Source: an uncultured cyanobacterium
GTDB taxonomy: Bacteria; Cyanobacteriota; Vampirovibrionia; Gastranaerophilales; Gastranaerophilaceae
Length of the DNA: 21,573 nucleotides
NCBI GenBank assembly: GCA_947073895.1
Contig: CAMTNN010000007.1
Span: 1 to 21,573 of the forward strand
Direction: 5' to 3'
Below, one piece after another: positions 15,824 to 21,573 of this stretch. A model generated the notes under the pieces. It was not told where the DNA came from. It did no database searches and saw nothing but the letters and a program-made list of their open reading frames with translations. Numbering within the stretch: position 1 is the stretch's first letter; every line of letters starts with the position of its first letter. A program made the translations under genes and the position numbers.

Positions 15824-15852
15824 ATAATACAAGAAAAGAGCGACTTTTTCAA
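15824..15852 (-). promoter_or_regulatory. pepA promoter
   Basis: Minus strand: TTGAAA (15852-15847), a 17-bp spacer, TATTAT (15829-15824). Start predicted near 15817, giving a short leader with AGGAG before the ATG at 15796. Confidence 0.8.
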
Positions 15853-15869
15853 TCCTCTGAATTGCTCTA

Positions 15870-15898
15870 TTGAAATCAAAATATGTAAATGATACACT
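15870..15898 (+). promoter_or_regulatory. malQ promoter
   Basis: TTGAAA (15870-15875), a 17-bp spacer, TACACT (15893-15898). Start predicted near 15905, with AAGGAG at 15916-15921 before the ATG at 15928. It is divergent from the pepA promoter, with about 18 bp between the two -35 boxes. Confidence 0.75.
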
Positions 15899-15927
15899 TT
15901 ATACAGAAGTTATATAAGGAGTATTTT

Positions 15928-17778
15928 ATGAGCTGTTTAACATTTTTGAAACATGATACTAATGTAATTGGTGATGCGCTAAAAGCATTAGGCAAAGAAA
16001 ACCTTGCCCTTATTGTACACGGAAGCAGTTTTCCTGCTCGTGACGGTGAAGACACAGGTTTTGGTACTTTTAACTCAGAATCAGGTCATGCTTTGATTGA
16101 TTACGCATCAAAAATCTTTAACGCTATTCAGCTTGGGCCTGCAGGGAAGACAAAATGTACTGATTCTTCTCCATATTGCGGTACTATTTTCTCAGGAAAC
16201 CCTTTGTTTATTGATTTAAAACAACTTACTCAAAAAGAATGGGGTGAAATCCTTTCACTTGATACTTATAAAAGAGTTGTTAGAGAAAATCCTCGCCAAA
16301 ATCAGGCAAGAACTTCTTATTCATATATTTGTAATGCTCAAAATGAAGCGTTAAAAGAAGCTTGGAACAATTTTAAGGGGTCTAATCTTCTTAAAAAAGA
16401 ATTCGAAAAATTCAAAAAGGAAAACAGCTACTGGTTAGATAATGATTCATTATATGAAGCTCTTTCTATCGAAAACGGAAGCGATTTCTGGTATGGTTGG
16501 AAGAATGAAGCTGATAAAAACCTTATGAATCCTAAAAACGAAGATGAAAAGAAAGCTTACGCTGAACGTATTTCTGAAATTAAGTCAAAATATGCTGATG
16601 AAATCGAGTTTTACAGCTTCTGCCAGTTTGTTTTAGAAACACAAAACGAAGAAACAAAGAAATTTGCGCTTAAAAAAGGTATCAAAATGATTGCAGATAG
16701 ACAAGTTGCATTTTCAGACAGAGATGCATGGGCTTACCAATCATTGTTCCTTGACGGCTGGTTCTTAGGCTGTCCTCCTGATTATTTCTCAAAAGACGGT
16801 CAGGCATGGGGATTCCCTCTAATGGACCCTGATAAAATGTTCAACGCTGATGGTTCATTAGGCGAAGGCGGAGTTTTGATGAAAAATCTTTACAAAAAGA
16901 TGTTCAAAGAAAATCCGGGCGGGGTTAGAATCGACCATATCGTTGGTTTAATCGACCCTTGGGTATATAAAGCAGGTAAAAAACCGTTACCTGAACACGG
17001 TGCAGGCAGATTGTATTCTTCTCCTGAACATTCTGAGCTTTCAAGATATGCTATTCCAAGCTGTGATGATTTGGATTGGACTCTTGAAAATGATAAAGAA
17101 AAACGTGTTAAATCATTGAACGATGAACAAATCAAGCTTTACGGCAGACTAATCGAAAAAGTTGTTATCGCTGCTGCAAAAGAATGCGGTTTGGATAAAA
17201 ACGCAATTGTTTGTGAAGACTTAGGAACACTTACAAACCCTGTTGATGCGGTTATGAAAAAATACGAACTTCAAGGTATGAGACTTACTCAGTTTGTAGT
17301 TCCTGAAAAACCTGAACACCCATATAGATGTAAAAATATTACAGAAAACGTTTGGAATATGGTTGGTACTCACGATAACAATCCTATCGAAATGTGGGCA
17401 GAGTCAATGATTAATACTCATGAAGGTTATTTGCACGCTAAGAACCTTGTTGAAGACTTATTTGCAGAAGCTGATAACAAGGATGATATTATTGTTAAAT
17501 TGACTCAGGATAAGGATTATTTGACATTTGTTAAATTAACAGAAATCTTTGCTTCAAAAGCTAAGAATGTTCAAATTTTCTTCACTGATTTCTTTAGAAT
17601 AAAAGAAACATACAATACTCCTGGAACATCAGGCGATCAGAACTGGTCACTTAGACTTCCTAATAACTTTGAAGAACTTACTCCGATTGATTTGAATGCG
17701 ATTTTGAAAGCCGCAATCATTGCAAGAGGAAAAGAATTTGCAACAAAGCATGCGATATTGATTGAAAAATTAGGTTAA
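15928..17778 (+). CDS. malQ: 4-alpha-glucanotransferase (amylomaltase, GH77)
   Basis: A 616-residue cytoplasmic enzyme that transfers alpha-1,4-glucan segments between maltodextrins or glycogen chains. GH77 catalytic positions are present: the nucleophile D336 in VRIDHIVG, the acid/base E430 in CEDLG, and D483 in GTHDNNP. The N-terminal GFGTFNSESG and LGPAGKTKCTDSSPYCG segments and the PPDYFSKDGQAWGFPLMDP loop also match the family; the length is slightly above the common 500. The frame opens at 15889, but ATG 15928 is chosen because AAGGAG lies 6 nt before it and the promoter ends at 15898. It forms a single-gene unit ended by a strong hairpin. Functionally it could serve the same glucan as the GT5-like protein at 6153. 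Confidence 0.95.
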   Translation: MSCLTFLKHDTNVIGDALKALGKENLALIVHGSSFPARDGEDTGFGTFNSESGHALIDYASKIFNAIQLGPAGKTKCTDSSPYCGTIFSGNPLFIDLKQLTQKEWGEILSLDTYKRVVRENPRQNQARTSYSYICNAQNEALKEAWNNFKGSNLLKKEFEKFKKENSYWLDNDSLYEALSIENGSDFWYGWKNEADKNLMNPKNEDEKKAYAERISEIKSKYADEIEFYSFCQFVLETQNEETKKFALKKGIKMIADRQVAFSDRDAWAYQSLFLDGWFLGCPPDYFSKDGQAWGFPLMDPDKMFNADGSLGEGGVLMKNLYKKMFKENPGGVRIDHIVGLIDPWVYKAGKKPLPEHGAGRLYSSPEHSELSRYAIPSCDDLDWTLENDKEKRVKSLNDEQIKLYGRLIEKVVIAAAKECGLDKNAIVCEDLGTLTNPVDAVMKKYELQGMRLTQFVVPEKPEHPYRCKNITENVWNMVGTHDNNPIEMWAESMINTHEGYLHAKNLVEDLFAEADNKDDIIVKLTQDKDYLTFVKLTEIFASKAKNVQIFFTDFFRIKETYNTPGTSGDQNWSLRLPNNFEELTPIDLNAILKAAIIARGKEFATKHAILIEKLG

Positions 17779-17785
17779 TAATTTT

Positions 17786-17817
17786 AAGGGCGGGTTCTTT
17801 AGAACCCGCCCTTTTTT
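17786..17817 (+). terminator. rho-independent terminator after malQ
   Basis: AAGGGCGGGTTCT (17786-17798), a 2-nt loop, AGAACCCGCCCTT (17801-17813), then further Ts to 17817. Perfect 13-bp stem and U-run. The following rsmI promoter's -35 box falls inside it. Confidence 0.92.
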
Positions 17818-17827
17818 AATGTATAAT
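17798..17827 (+). promoter_or_regulatory. rsmI promoter, leaderless, nested in malQ terminator
   Basis: Perfect TATAAT (17822-17827) exactly 6 nt before the ATG at 17834. A weak -35 (TTTAGA, 17798-17803) with an 18-bp spacer lies in the loop and 3' arm of the malQ terminator. No Shine-Dalgarno sequence is present. Confidence 0.65.
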
Positions 17828-17833
17828 ATATCT

Positions 17834-18643
17834 ATGGCACGTGAATTTGATTTTTATGTAGTACCGACTCCAATCGGAAATATTAAAGATATTACTTTTA
17901 GAGCTGTTGAAATCCTCAAAAGCGTTGATTTGATTGCTTGTGAAGATACAAGAGTTACTCAAAAACTATTAAATCATTATGAAATACGCACCAAGTGTAT
18001 TTCGTATCACAAGTATAATGAGCGCGAGCGGGTGGATTTTTTCTTGAAAGAACTTTCAGAAGGTAAAAAGATTGCTCTTGTTTCCGATGCTGGAACTCCT
18101 ATGATTTGTGATCCCGGTGCAGTTATTGTGCCTGAACTTATTAAAAACGGATTTTCTGTAACATCGCTACCAGGTGCGTGTGCTGTAACTACTTTCTTAT
18201 CACAGATTCCGCGTGAAGGTGAAGATTTTACGTTTATCGGGTTTATTGGAAGAAGTCAAAAACAGATTGAGGAAGTAGTTAAAAAGTATTCAGCTCACAA
18301 TATGGTTTTTTATGATTCACCTGAAAGAATTTTAAAGACTTTAGAAGTAATTAAAAATATTCGCGGAGAAGTTAAGATTGCTCTCGGAAGAGAGTTATCC
18401 AAACTGTTTGAAGAAGTGGTTGTTGATTCGATTTCCAATGTACTAGACCATTTTAAAGATGGGATTAAGGGTGAAATTATCTGTATGATTTACGCAGATG
18501 AAGATGTCAGCACAGGTGATTTGGAATTCAAAATTAAAGAATTAAAATCAAAAGGTTTTAAGGATAAAGAAATATCTGTTATTCTTTCATCTTTATTTGC
18601 TTTCAATAAAAATGAAGTCTACAAGAAGAGTTTAGATTTGTAA
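17834..18643 (+). CDS. rsmI: 16S rRNA 2'-O-ribose C1402 methyltransferase RsmI
   Basis: A 269-residue SAM-dependent methyltransferase of the tetrapyrrole-methylase fold, which modifies C1402 of 16S rRNA in the decoding centre. Motifs in order: VVPTPIGNIKDITFRA near the N-terminus, LIACEDTRVTQKLL, KIALVSDAGTPMICDPG, VTSLPGACAVTTFLSQIP, and LGRELSKLFEEVV. Length is close to the usual 280. Two starts are possible: ATG 17819, which overlaps the -10 box, and ATG 17834. I choose 17834, because transcription from the TATAAT box would begin exactly there and the family starts close to the VVPTPIGN strand. Confidence 0.95.
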   Translation: MAREFDFYVVPTPIGNIKDITFRAVEILKSVDLIACEDTRVTQKLLNHYEIRTKCISYHKYNERERVDFFLKELSEGKKIALVSDAGTPMICDPGAVIVPELIKNGFSVTSLPGACAVTTFLSQIPREGEDFTFIGFIGRSQKQIEEVVKKYSAHNMVFYDSPERILKTLEVIKNIRGEVKIALGRELSKLFEEVVVDSISNVLDHFKDGIKGEIICMIYADEDVSTGDLEFKIKELKSKGFKDKEISVILSSLFAFNKNEVYKKSLDL

Positions 18644-18741
18644 CGAATTGTAAAAATAGGAAGCAAAATCCTAAAGTTTTTCTAAAAATTGCCGATATAC
18701 ATGACACAGACAAGATTTTATCGGAAAGGAAAACTTAGGAT

Positions 18742-18897
18742 ATGTTGAAAAAAATTACTACCCCGACTAATAACACTTTTTCAGGTGTTGAATTTATATT
18801 AAGAGGAGCCAAAAAGCGCAGAGCGATGGCGATTTCCAATGCAGTGACTGTGAACGCTGAAACAGGAGTTCAGGTAAAACTGCAGGCTGTGAAGTAA
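18742..18897 (+). CDS. small basic protein of unknown function
   Basis: A 51-codon ORF in the gap between rsmI and tRNA-Ser. It starts MLKKITTPTNNTFSGVEFIL, followed by a basic patch (GAKKRRAM), and ends GVQVKLQAVK. AAGGA lies 11 nt before the ATG and AGGA almost touches it. A 6-bp inverted repeat, CCGATA/TATCGG, spans 18692-18724 just upstream. A probable terminator follows at 18943-18968, so this looks like an independent short transcription unit. I recognise no family. Codon use is unremarkable and the ORF could be chance, but the surrounding signals favour a real gene or a small RNA. Confidence 0.45.
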   Translation: MLKKITTPTNNTFSGVEFILRGAKKRRAMAISNAVTVNAETGVQVKLQAVK

Positions 18898-18942
18898 TCG
18901 GTCTGACTGATTTTAAATGAGAATGGCTGAGAGTATAGTTTT

Positions 18943-18968
18943 GACGGTCGGGTTTCTGCTTGACCGTC
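18943..18968 (+). terminator. probable terminator
   Basis: GACGGTC (18943-18949), a 12-nt loop, GACCGTC (18962-18968), then TTTGTATTT. The stem is 7 bp and the U-run imperfect, so this is a moderate terminator. It lies between the 51-aa ORF and tRNA-Ser. Confidence 0.6.
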
Positions 18969-19036
18969 TTTGTATTTGGAGTAAATGAAAAAAGACTTTT
19001 AAAAAAAAGTTTTTTGTGTTAATATTATTTTAACGA

Positions 19037-19126
19037 GGAAACGTGGCCGAGTCGGCTGAAGGCGGCACCCTGCTAAGGTGTTATATGGGGTAACCTGTAT
19101 CGTGGGTTCGAATCCCACCGTTTCCG
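19037..19126 (+). tRNA. tRNA-Ser (anticodon GCU)
   Basis: Acceptor arms GGAAACG (19037-19043) and CGTTTCC (19119-19125) pair fully, and G19126 is the discriminator base. The anticodon loop CTGCTAA is closed by CACC/GGTG, with anticodon GCT at 19072-19074 preceded by T. A long variable arm (about 19081-19100) and the T-loop GGTTCGAATCC confirm a class II serine tRNA reading AGC/AGU. The 3' CCA is not encoded. A TATTAT box at 19023-19028 is a likely -10 element, without a clear -35. Confidence 0.96.
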
Positions 19127-19134
19127 AATTTTAG

Positions 19135-19155
19135 AAGCCCTTCGGGGCTTTTTTT
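19135..19155 (+). terminator. terminator after tRNA-Ser
   Basis: AAGCCC (19135-19140), UUCG tetraloop, GGGCTT (19145-19150) running into seven Ts. Compact and strong; it ends the tRNA transcript 9 nt after the gene. Confidence 0.92.
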
Positions 19156-19174
19156 ATTAGCAAAGGATATATTA

Positions 19175-20488
19175 ATGGAACAGGAACAAAATCTTCAGTG
19201 GAGAGAATCCAGTTTTAAGGCAATAATACCATTTATTGTTTTTGTGCTTTTTTATTTTGGGTTTTCACTGTGGACAAGAGATTTTTCGAAAGTGCCTATG
19301 ACTGTTGCGTTTTTGATATCGTCTGGTGTTGCGTTAACTCTTAACCATAAAGAAAAACTCAATAAAAAAATTGAACTCTTTGCTCTTGGTATGGGAAACA
19401 AGGATATTATGATTATGTGTCTGGTTTTTGTTTTGGCTGGCGCATTTACTGCTAGTGCAAAGGCTGTCGGGGGAATCGAGTCTGCTGTTTTAATTGCTCA
19501 GAATTTTATTCCTGCACAGTTTATGGTATTAGGCTTATTTATAATTTCTGCTCTTATTTCATTATCAATTGGTACTTCTTGCGGTACGATTGCGGCAATT
19601 GTTCCGATTGCAGTATCAATTTCTCAAACTTTTGGATTAAATCCATCTTTTGTACTTGGTGCAACAGTTGGCGGAGCAATGTTCGGGGATAATATGTCGT
19701 TGATTTCCGATACTAAAATTGCTGCAAGCAGAACCCAGAATGTTAGTATGCGTGATGAAATGCTTAGTAATTTGAGAATAATTACGGTTCCTGCGATTTT
19801 ATGTATTTTACTATACACATTTCCGATTTTTACCGGCACTAATGGTGATATTACGACTGTTTCGTTGACTTTTGATAACTATATTAAAGTAAGTCCTTAT
19901 ATTTTACTCCTAATTCTCGGAATCTGCGGGGTAAATGTAATGTTTCTTTTGTTTTTTGGAACAATTTTGAATGTAATAATCGGACTAGCACATAACAGCT
20001 TCGGCTTGTTTGATGTGTTCGGATATATTGGCGATGGAACAATTAGTATGGCTACAACTATTATTGTGGCAATGCTTGCAGGCGGTATGTTGCTTCTTGT
20101 AAGGTATAACGGCGGAATAACATTTATTATTAATGAAACAGGTAGATGGATTAAGAATAAGAGAACTTGTGAGATGGGAATTTGTTTTCTTGTAGGACTT
20201 ATTAACCTCTTTACTGCGAATAATACTGTAGCGATTATAACTTCGGGTTCGATTGCAAGAGAATTATCCGAAAAACATGGGGTTGATTCGGTTAGAACTG
20301 CAAGCCTTTTAGATACAACTTCTTGTGTTGTTCAAGGGTTGATTCCTTATGGTGCACAAATTCTTATTGCAACAAGCCTTGCAGCTTCTATTGGTGCAAG
20401 TTCGTTTACAATATTAAAAGGAATGTTTTATCCTGTTTTAATGTCTGTGGGGCTTATGGTTTCTGTGTTACGAGCTGGAAGGAAATAA
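19175..20488 (+). CDS. nhaC: NhaC-family Na+/H+ antiporter
   Basis: A 437-residue inner-membrane protein with about ten or eleven hydrophobic helices. It resembles the NhaC family, which exchanges Na+ for H+ (some members move organic anions). Family-like segments include ISLSIGTSCGTIAAIVPIA, GATVGGAMFGDNMSLISDT (the GDN/SDT acidic motif in the transport path), LINLFTANNTVAIITSG and LLDTTSCVVQGLIPYGAQ. AAGGA lies 8-9 nt before the ATG. It is transcribed after the tRNA terminator, with no clear promoter in the short gap. Its last 21 bp overlap the 3' end of a convergent gene. The exact substrate is not fixed by the sequence. Confidence 0.85.
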   Translation: MEQEQNLQWRESSFKAIIPFIVFVLFYFGFSLWTRDFSKVPMTVAFLISSGVALTLNHKEKLNKKIELFALGMGNKDIMIMCLVFVLAGAFTASAKAVGGIESAVLIAQNFIPAQFMVLGLFIISALISLSIGTSCGTIAAIVPIAVSISQTFGLNPSFVLGATVGGAMFGDNMSLISDTKIAASRTQNVSMRDEMLSNLRIITVPAILCILLYTFPIFTGTNGDITTVSLTFDNYIKVSPYILLLILGICGVNVMFLLFFGTILNVIIGLAHNSFGLFDVFGYIGDGTISMATTIIVAMLAGGMLLLVRYNGGITFIINETGRWIKNKRTCEMGICFLVGLINLFTANNTVAIITSGSIARELSEKHGVDSVRTASLLDTTSCVVQGLIPYGAQILIATSLAASIGASSFTILKGMFYPVLMSVGLMVSVLRAGRK

Positions 20489-20899
20489 TAAGCGACTAAT
20501 TCTTTCTTTTAATGAGTTAATTGGTTTTTCTTTTTCAGCTTTTTTATAGTCGTCTTTTATTAAATCGCAAGTGTTTCTAAGGGCATTTTTATAACAATTG
20601 CCTTTTTTATCACCAAAAAATCTTAAGACTTCTTCTCCCACAGATCTTTCACTATAGCAATTATTGCTATTAGATATGAGTAGAACTTTTCTTGTTGTTA
20701 ATAATGTATCTGCGTCGAAGGAATCTGCTGTTTTCAAAGAATATTCCCAGGTATCATTTACACCTTGCATTTTTTGTAATAATTTTTCAAATTTAACTAA
20801 ATCACGTTTTTTTGCGTTATTTATTGCTTTATCAAGAGCATCAGTTTTTTTGAATCTGCCGTTGCAAGCAGGACTTTGTTGTATATTATTTACTTGCAT
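20468..20899 (-). CDS. protein of unknown function
   Basis: A 143-residue soluble protein, starting MQVNNIQQSPACNGRF. AAGGAG lies 5 nt before the ATG at 20899. It is charged and helical, with a cysteine in each of the segments NNCYSERSVGEEVLRFF and GNCYKNALRNTCDLIKDDY. There is no signal peptide or known motif. The N-terminal VNNIQQSPxxNGRF pattern recalls a short leader-like motif I associate weakly with many proteins in Gastranaerophilales genomes; treat that as a lead only. It follows the PHP gene by 2 nt, so the two are probably one operon. Its 3' end overlaps nhaC by 21 bp, unusual for convergent genes and giving potential for antisense interference. Confidence 0.7.
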   Translation of the reverse strand: MQVNNIQQSPACNGRFKKTDALDKAINNAKKRDLVKFEKLLQKMQGVNDTWEYSLKTADSFDADTLLTTRKVLLISNSNNCYSERSVGEEVLRFFGDKKGNCYKNALRNTCDLIKDDYKKAEKEKPINSLKERISRLLFPSSS

Positions 20900-20901
20900 G
20901 A

Positions 20902-21351
20902 CTACTCCTTTATAACACTAAACCCTGTGAAAAGATTTTTTGCTACCGGAATATTTTCTACATTGAGTTTAGCAATTGTTACGCTTTTGTTTGAACCGTG
21001 ATAGTCGCTTCCGCCTGTTATTGCAAGGTTAAATTTCTTTGCACAATCAACAAGAAACTCTATTTCTTCCTGATTATAGCGTGAGTAGTAGCATTCAAGT
21101 CCTTCGATTCCAAAGCTTTTCATTTTTTCCAGTTTTGGTAAAAACTCTTCTTTAGACAAATGTCTTTCGCCTTCTCCACCCAGCGGGTGTGCCCATACAG
21201 GTGTTCCTCCTGCCGATTTTATAGCGGAAATAGCTTCTTCACCGGTAAATCTTGTATCACCGGCTTTGCATCCGTCTAAGTATTTTTTCATTGCATCTTG
21301 ATTGTTATCGGAAAGTCCGCGGTTAACAAGAATATTTGCAATATGGGTTTT
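20902..21351 (-). pseudogene. PHP-domain phosphoesterase, 5'-truncated
   Basis: C-terminal part of a PHP (polymerase and histidinol phosphatase) domain protein of the RNase AM/TrpH type. Although an ATG at 21291 could serve as a start, the frame clearly continues upstream through KTHIANILVNRGLSDNN, the family segment usually written RPHIAxxLV. Beyond about 21355 no PHP sequence can be recognised: the N-terminal half with the first metal ligands (HxH motif) is missing. Retained metal-binding blocks are GTPVWAHPLG and GGSDYHGSN. The break falls where a different gene starts on the opposite strand. Reaction (family): metal-dependent phosphoester hydrolysis, probably of nucleotides or RNA ends. 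Confidence 0.75.
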
Positions 21352-21353
21352 GA

Positions 21354-21573
21354 CAACGCTTTTTCTGGTAGAAGTTTTATTTTATTGTCTGAGAGGAAAA
21401 TACGAGAATATTATCTATATAATCAGCGGGATTATATTGGGGAGTATACCGTTTCTTGTGGCACAGAACAGCGATCCGTTGGGAATTGTTTCAAAAAGGA
21501 TTATGATAGGCTATGCTTTCTATGCGGGAGGGTATTTTCTGGGGCGATATATAATCCCTAAATTGAGAGTCGG
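21354..21573 (+). CDS. membrane protein fragment, acyltransferase-3-like
   Basis: Partial at both ends. The frame opens right after a TGA at 21351-21353 and runs to the window edge, reading RFFLVEVLFYCLRGKYEN, IIYIISGIILGSIPFLVAQ, then IGYAFYAGGYFLGRYIIPKL. It has at least two membrane helices and no start codon in a plausible place. The order (FFxxExLFY, a helix, a short polar loop, FYxxGYxLGR) resembles integral-membrane acyltransferase family 3, which adds acetyl or similar groups to surface polysaccharides. GC (38%, with segments near 47%) and codons such as GGG, AGG and CGA differ from the neighbours. It appears joined to the PHP gene by accident or rearrangement. An overlapping 87-codon frame from 21298 looks like a shadow. 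Confidence 0.4.

Noticed and set aside
15797..15832. Longer pepA start
   Set aside because: The 12 extra codons overlap the ribosome binding site and -10 box; the start at 15796 has AGGAG at the right spacing.
21298..21561. 87-codon plus-strand ORF starting at 21298
   Set aside because: It overlaps the PHP coding region and is polar with scattered Cys. The neighbouring frame from 21354 has a coherent membrane pattern.

Overview
The window looks like a low-GC (roughly one-third G+C) bacterial chromosome fragment. Its backbone is mostly housekeeping genes. Gene content and style suggest a gut-type uncultured lineage such as the Gastranaerophilales/Melainabacteria: small TPR and GAF-GGDEF proteins, a GH77 enzyme plus a starch-synthase-like protein, and several short leaderless genes. 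That placement is inference from general resemblance, with no marker gene to prove it.

Both edges look foreign. Bases 1 to about 330 encode, on the minus strand, part of a Bacteroidota-like GRP-family sugar transporter at about 49% GC. It ends abruptly against a 5'-truncated calcineurin-like phosphoesterase gene on the plus strand. At the right edge a PHP-domain gene (minus) loses its 5' part near 21355, where an unrelated membrane-protein frame (plus, acyltransferase-3-like) begins. Two broken genes meeting at one point at both ends is best explained by chimeric contig ends, although real rearrangement is possible.

Layout. 324-1429: phosphoesterase remnant and a small TPR protein. 1488-8419: a tightly packed plus-strand operon of membrane-anchored TPR protein, GAF-GGDEF diguanylate cyclase, tsaE, tsaB, anmK, a GT5-like glycosyltransferase and yraN, with start/stop overlaps or tiny gaps. 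8422-9780: an accessory stretch with an unknown 81-aa protein, a secreted staphylococcal-nuclease-like enzyme and two tandem paralogous HTH regulators with matching repeats upstream. 9807-11895: groES-groEL with promoter and terminator. 11894-12700: a second accessory stretch with a small acidic protein, a long palindrome, an HTH regulator, a strongly promoted structured RNA, and opposite it a 21-residue hydrophobic ORF. 12700-14307 (minus): a UmuC-type Y-family polymerase and a secreted His/Tyr/Pro-rich protein. 14396-17778: divergent pepA and malQ with clear promoters. 17834-20488: rsmI, a 51-aa ORF, tRNA-Ser(GCU) and an NhaC-type antiporter. 20468-21351 (minus): an unknown protein and the PHP fragment.

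The most interesting items are: (a) the 12.4-12.6 kb locus, which has the architecture of an undescribed type I toxin-antitoxin module (a small membrane peptide opposed by an antisense RNA); (b) recurrent leaderless genes, where a -10 box lies 6-8 nt before the ATG and no Shine-Dalgarno sequence is seen; (c) the duplicated HTH genes carrying the same 23-bp-spaced repeat architecture next to a nuclease gene; (d) a hairpin that holds the ribosome binding site of the umuC-like gene.
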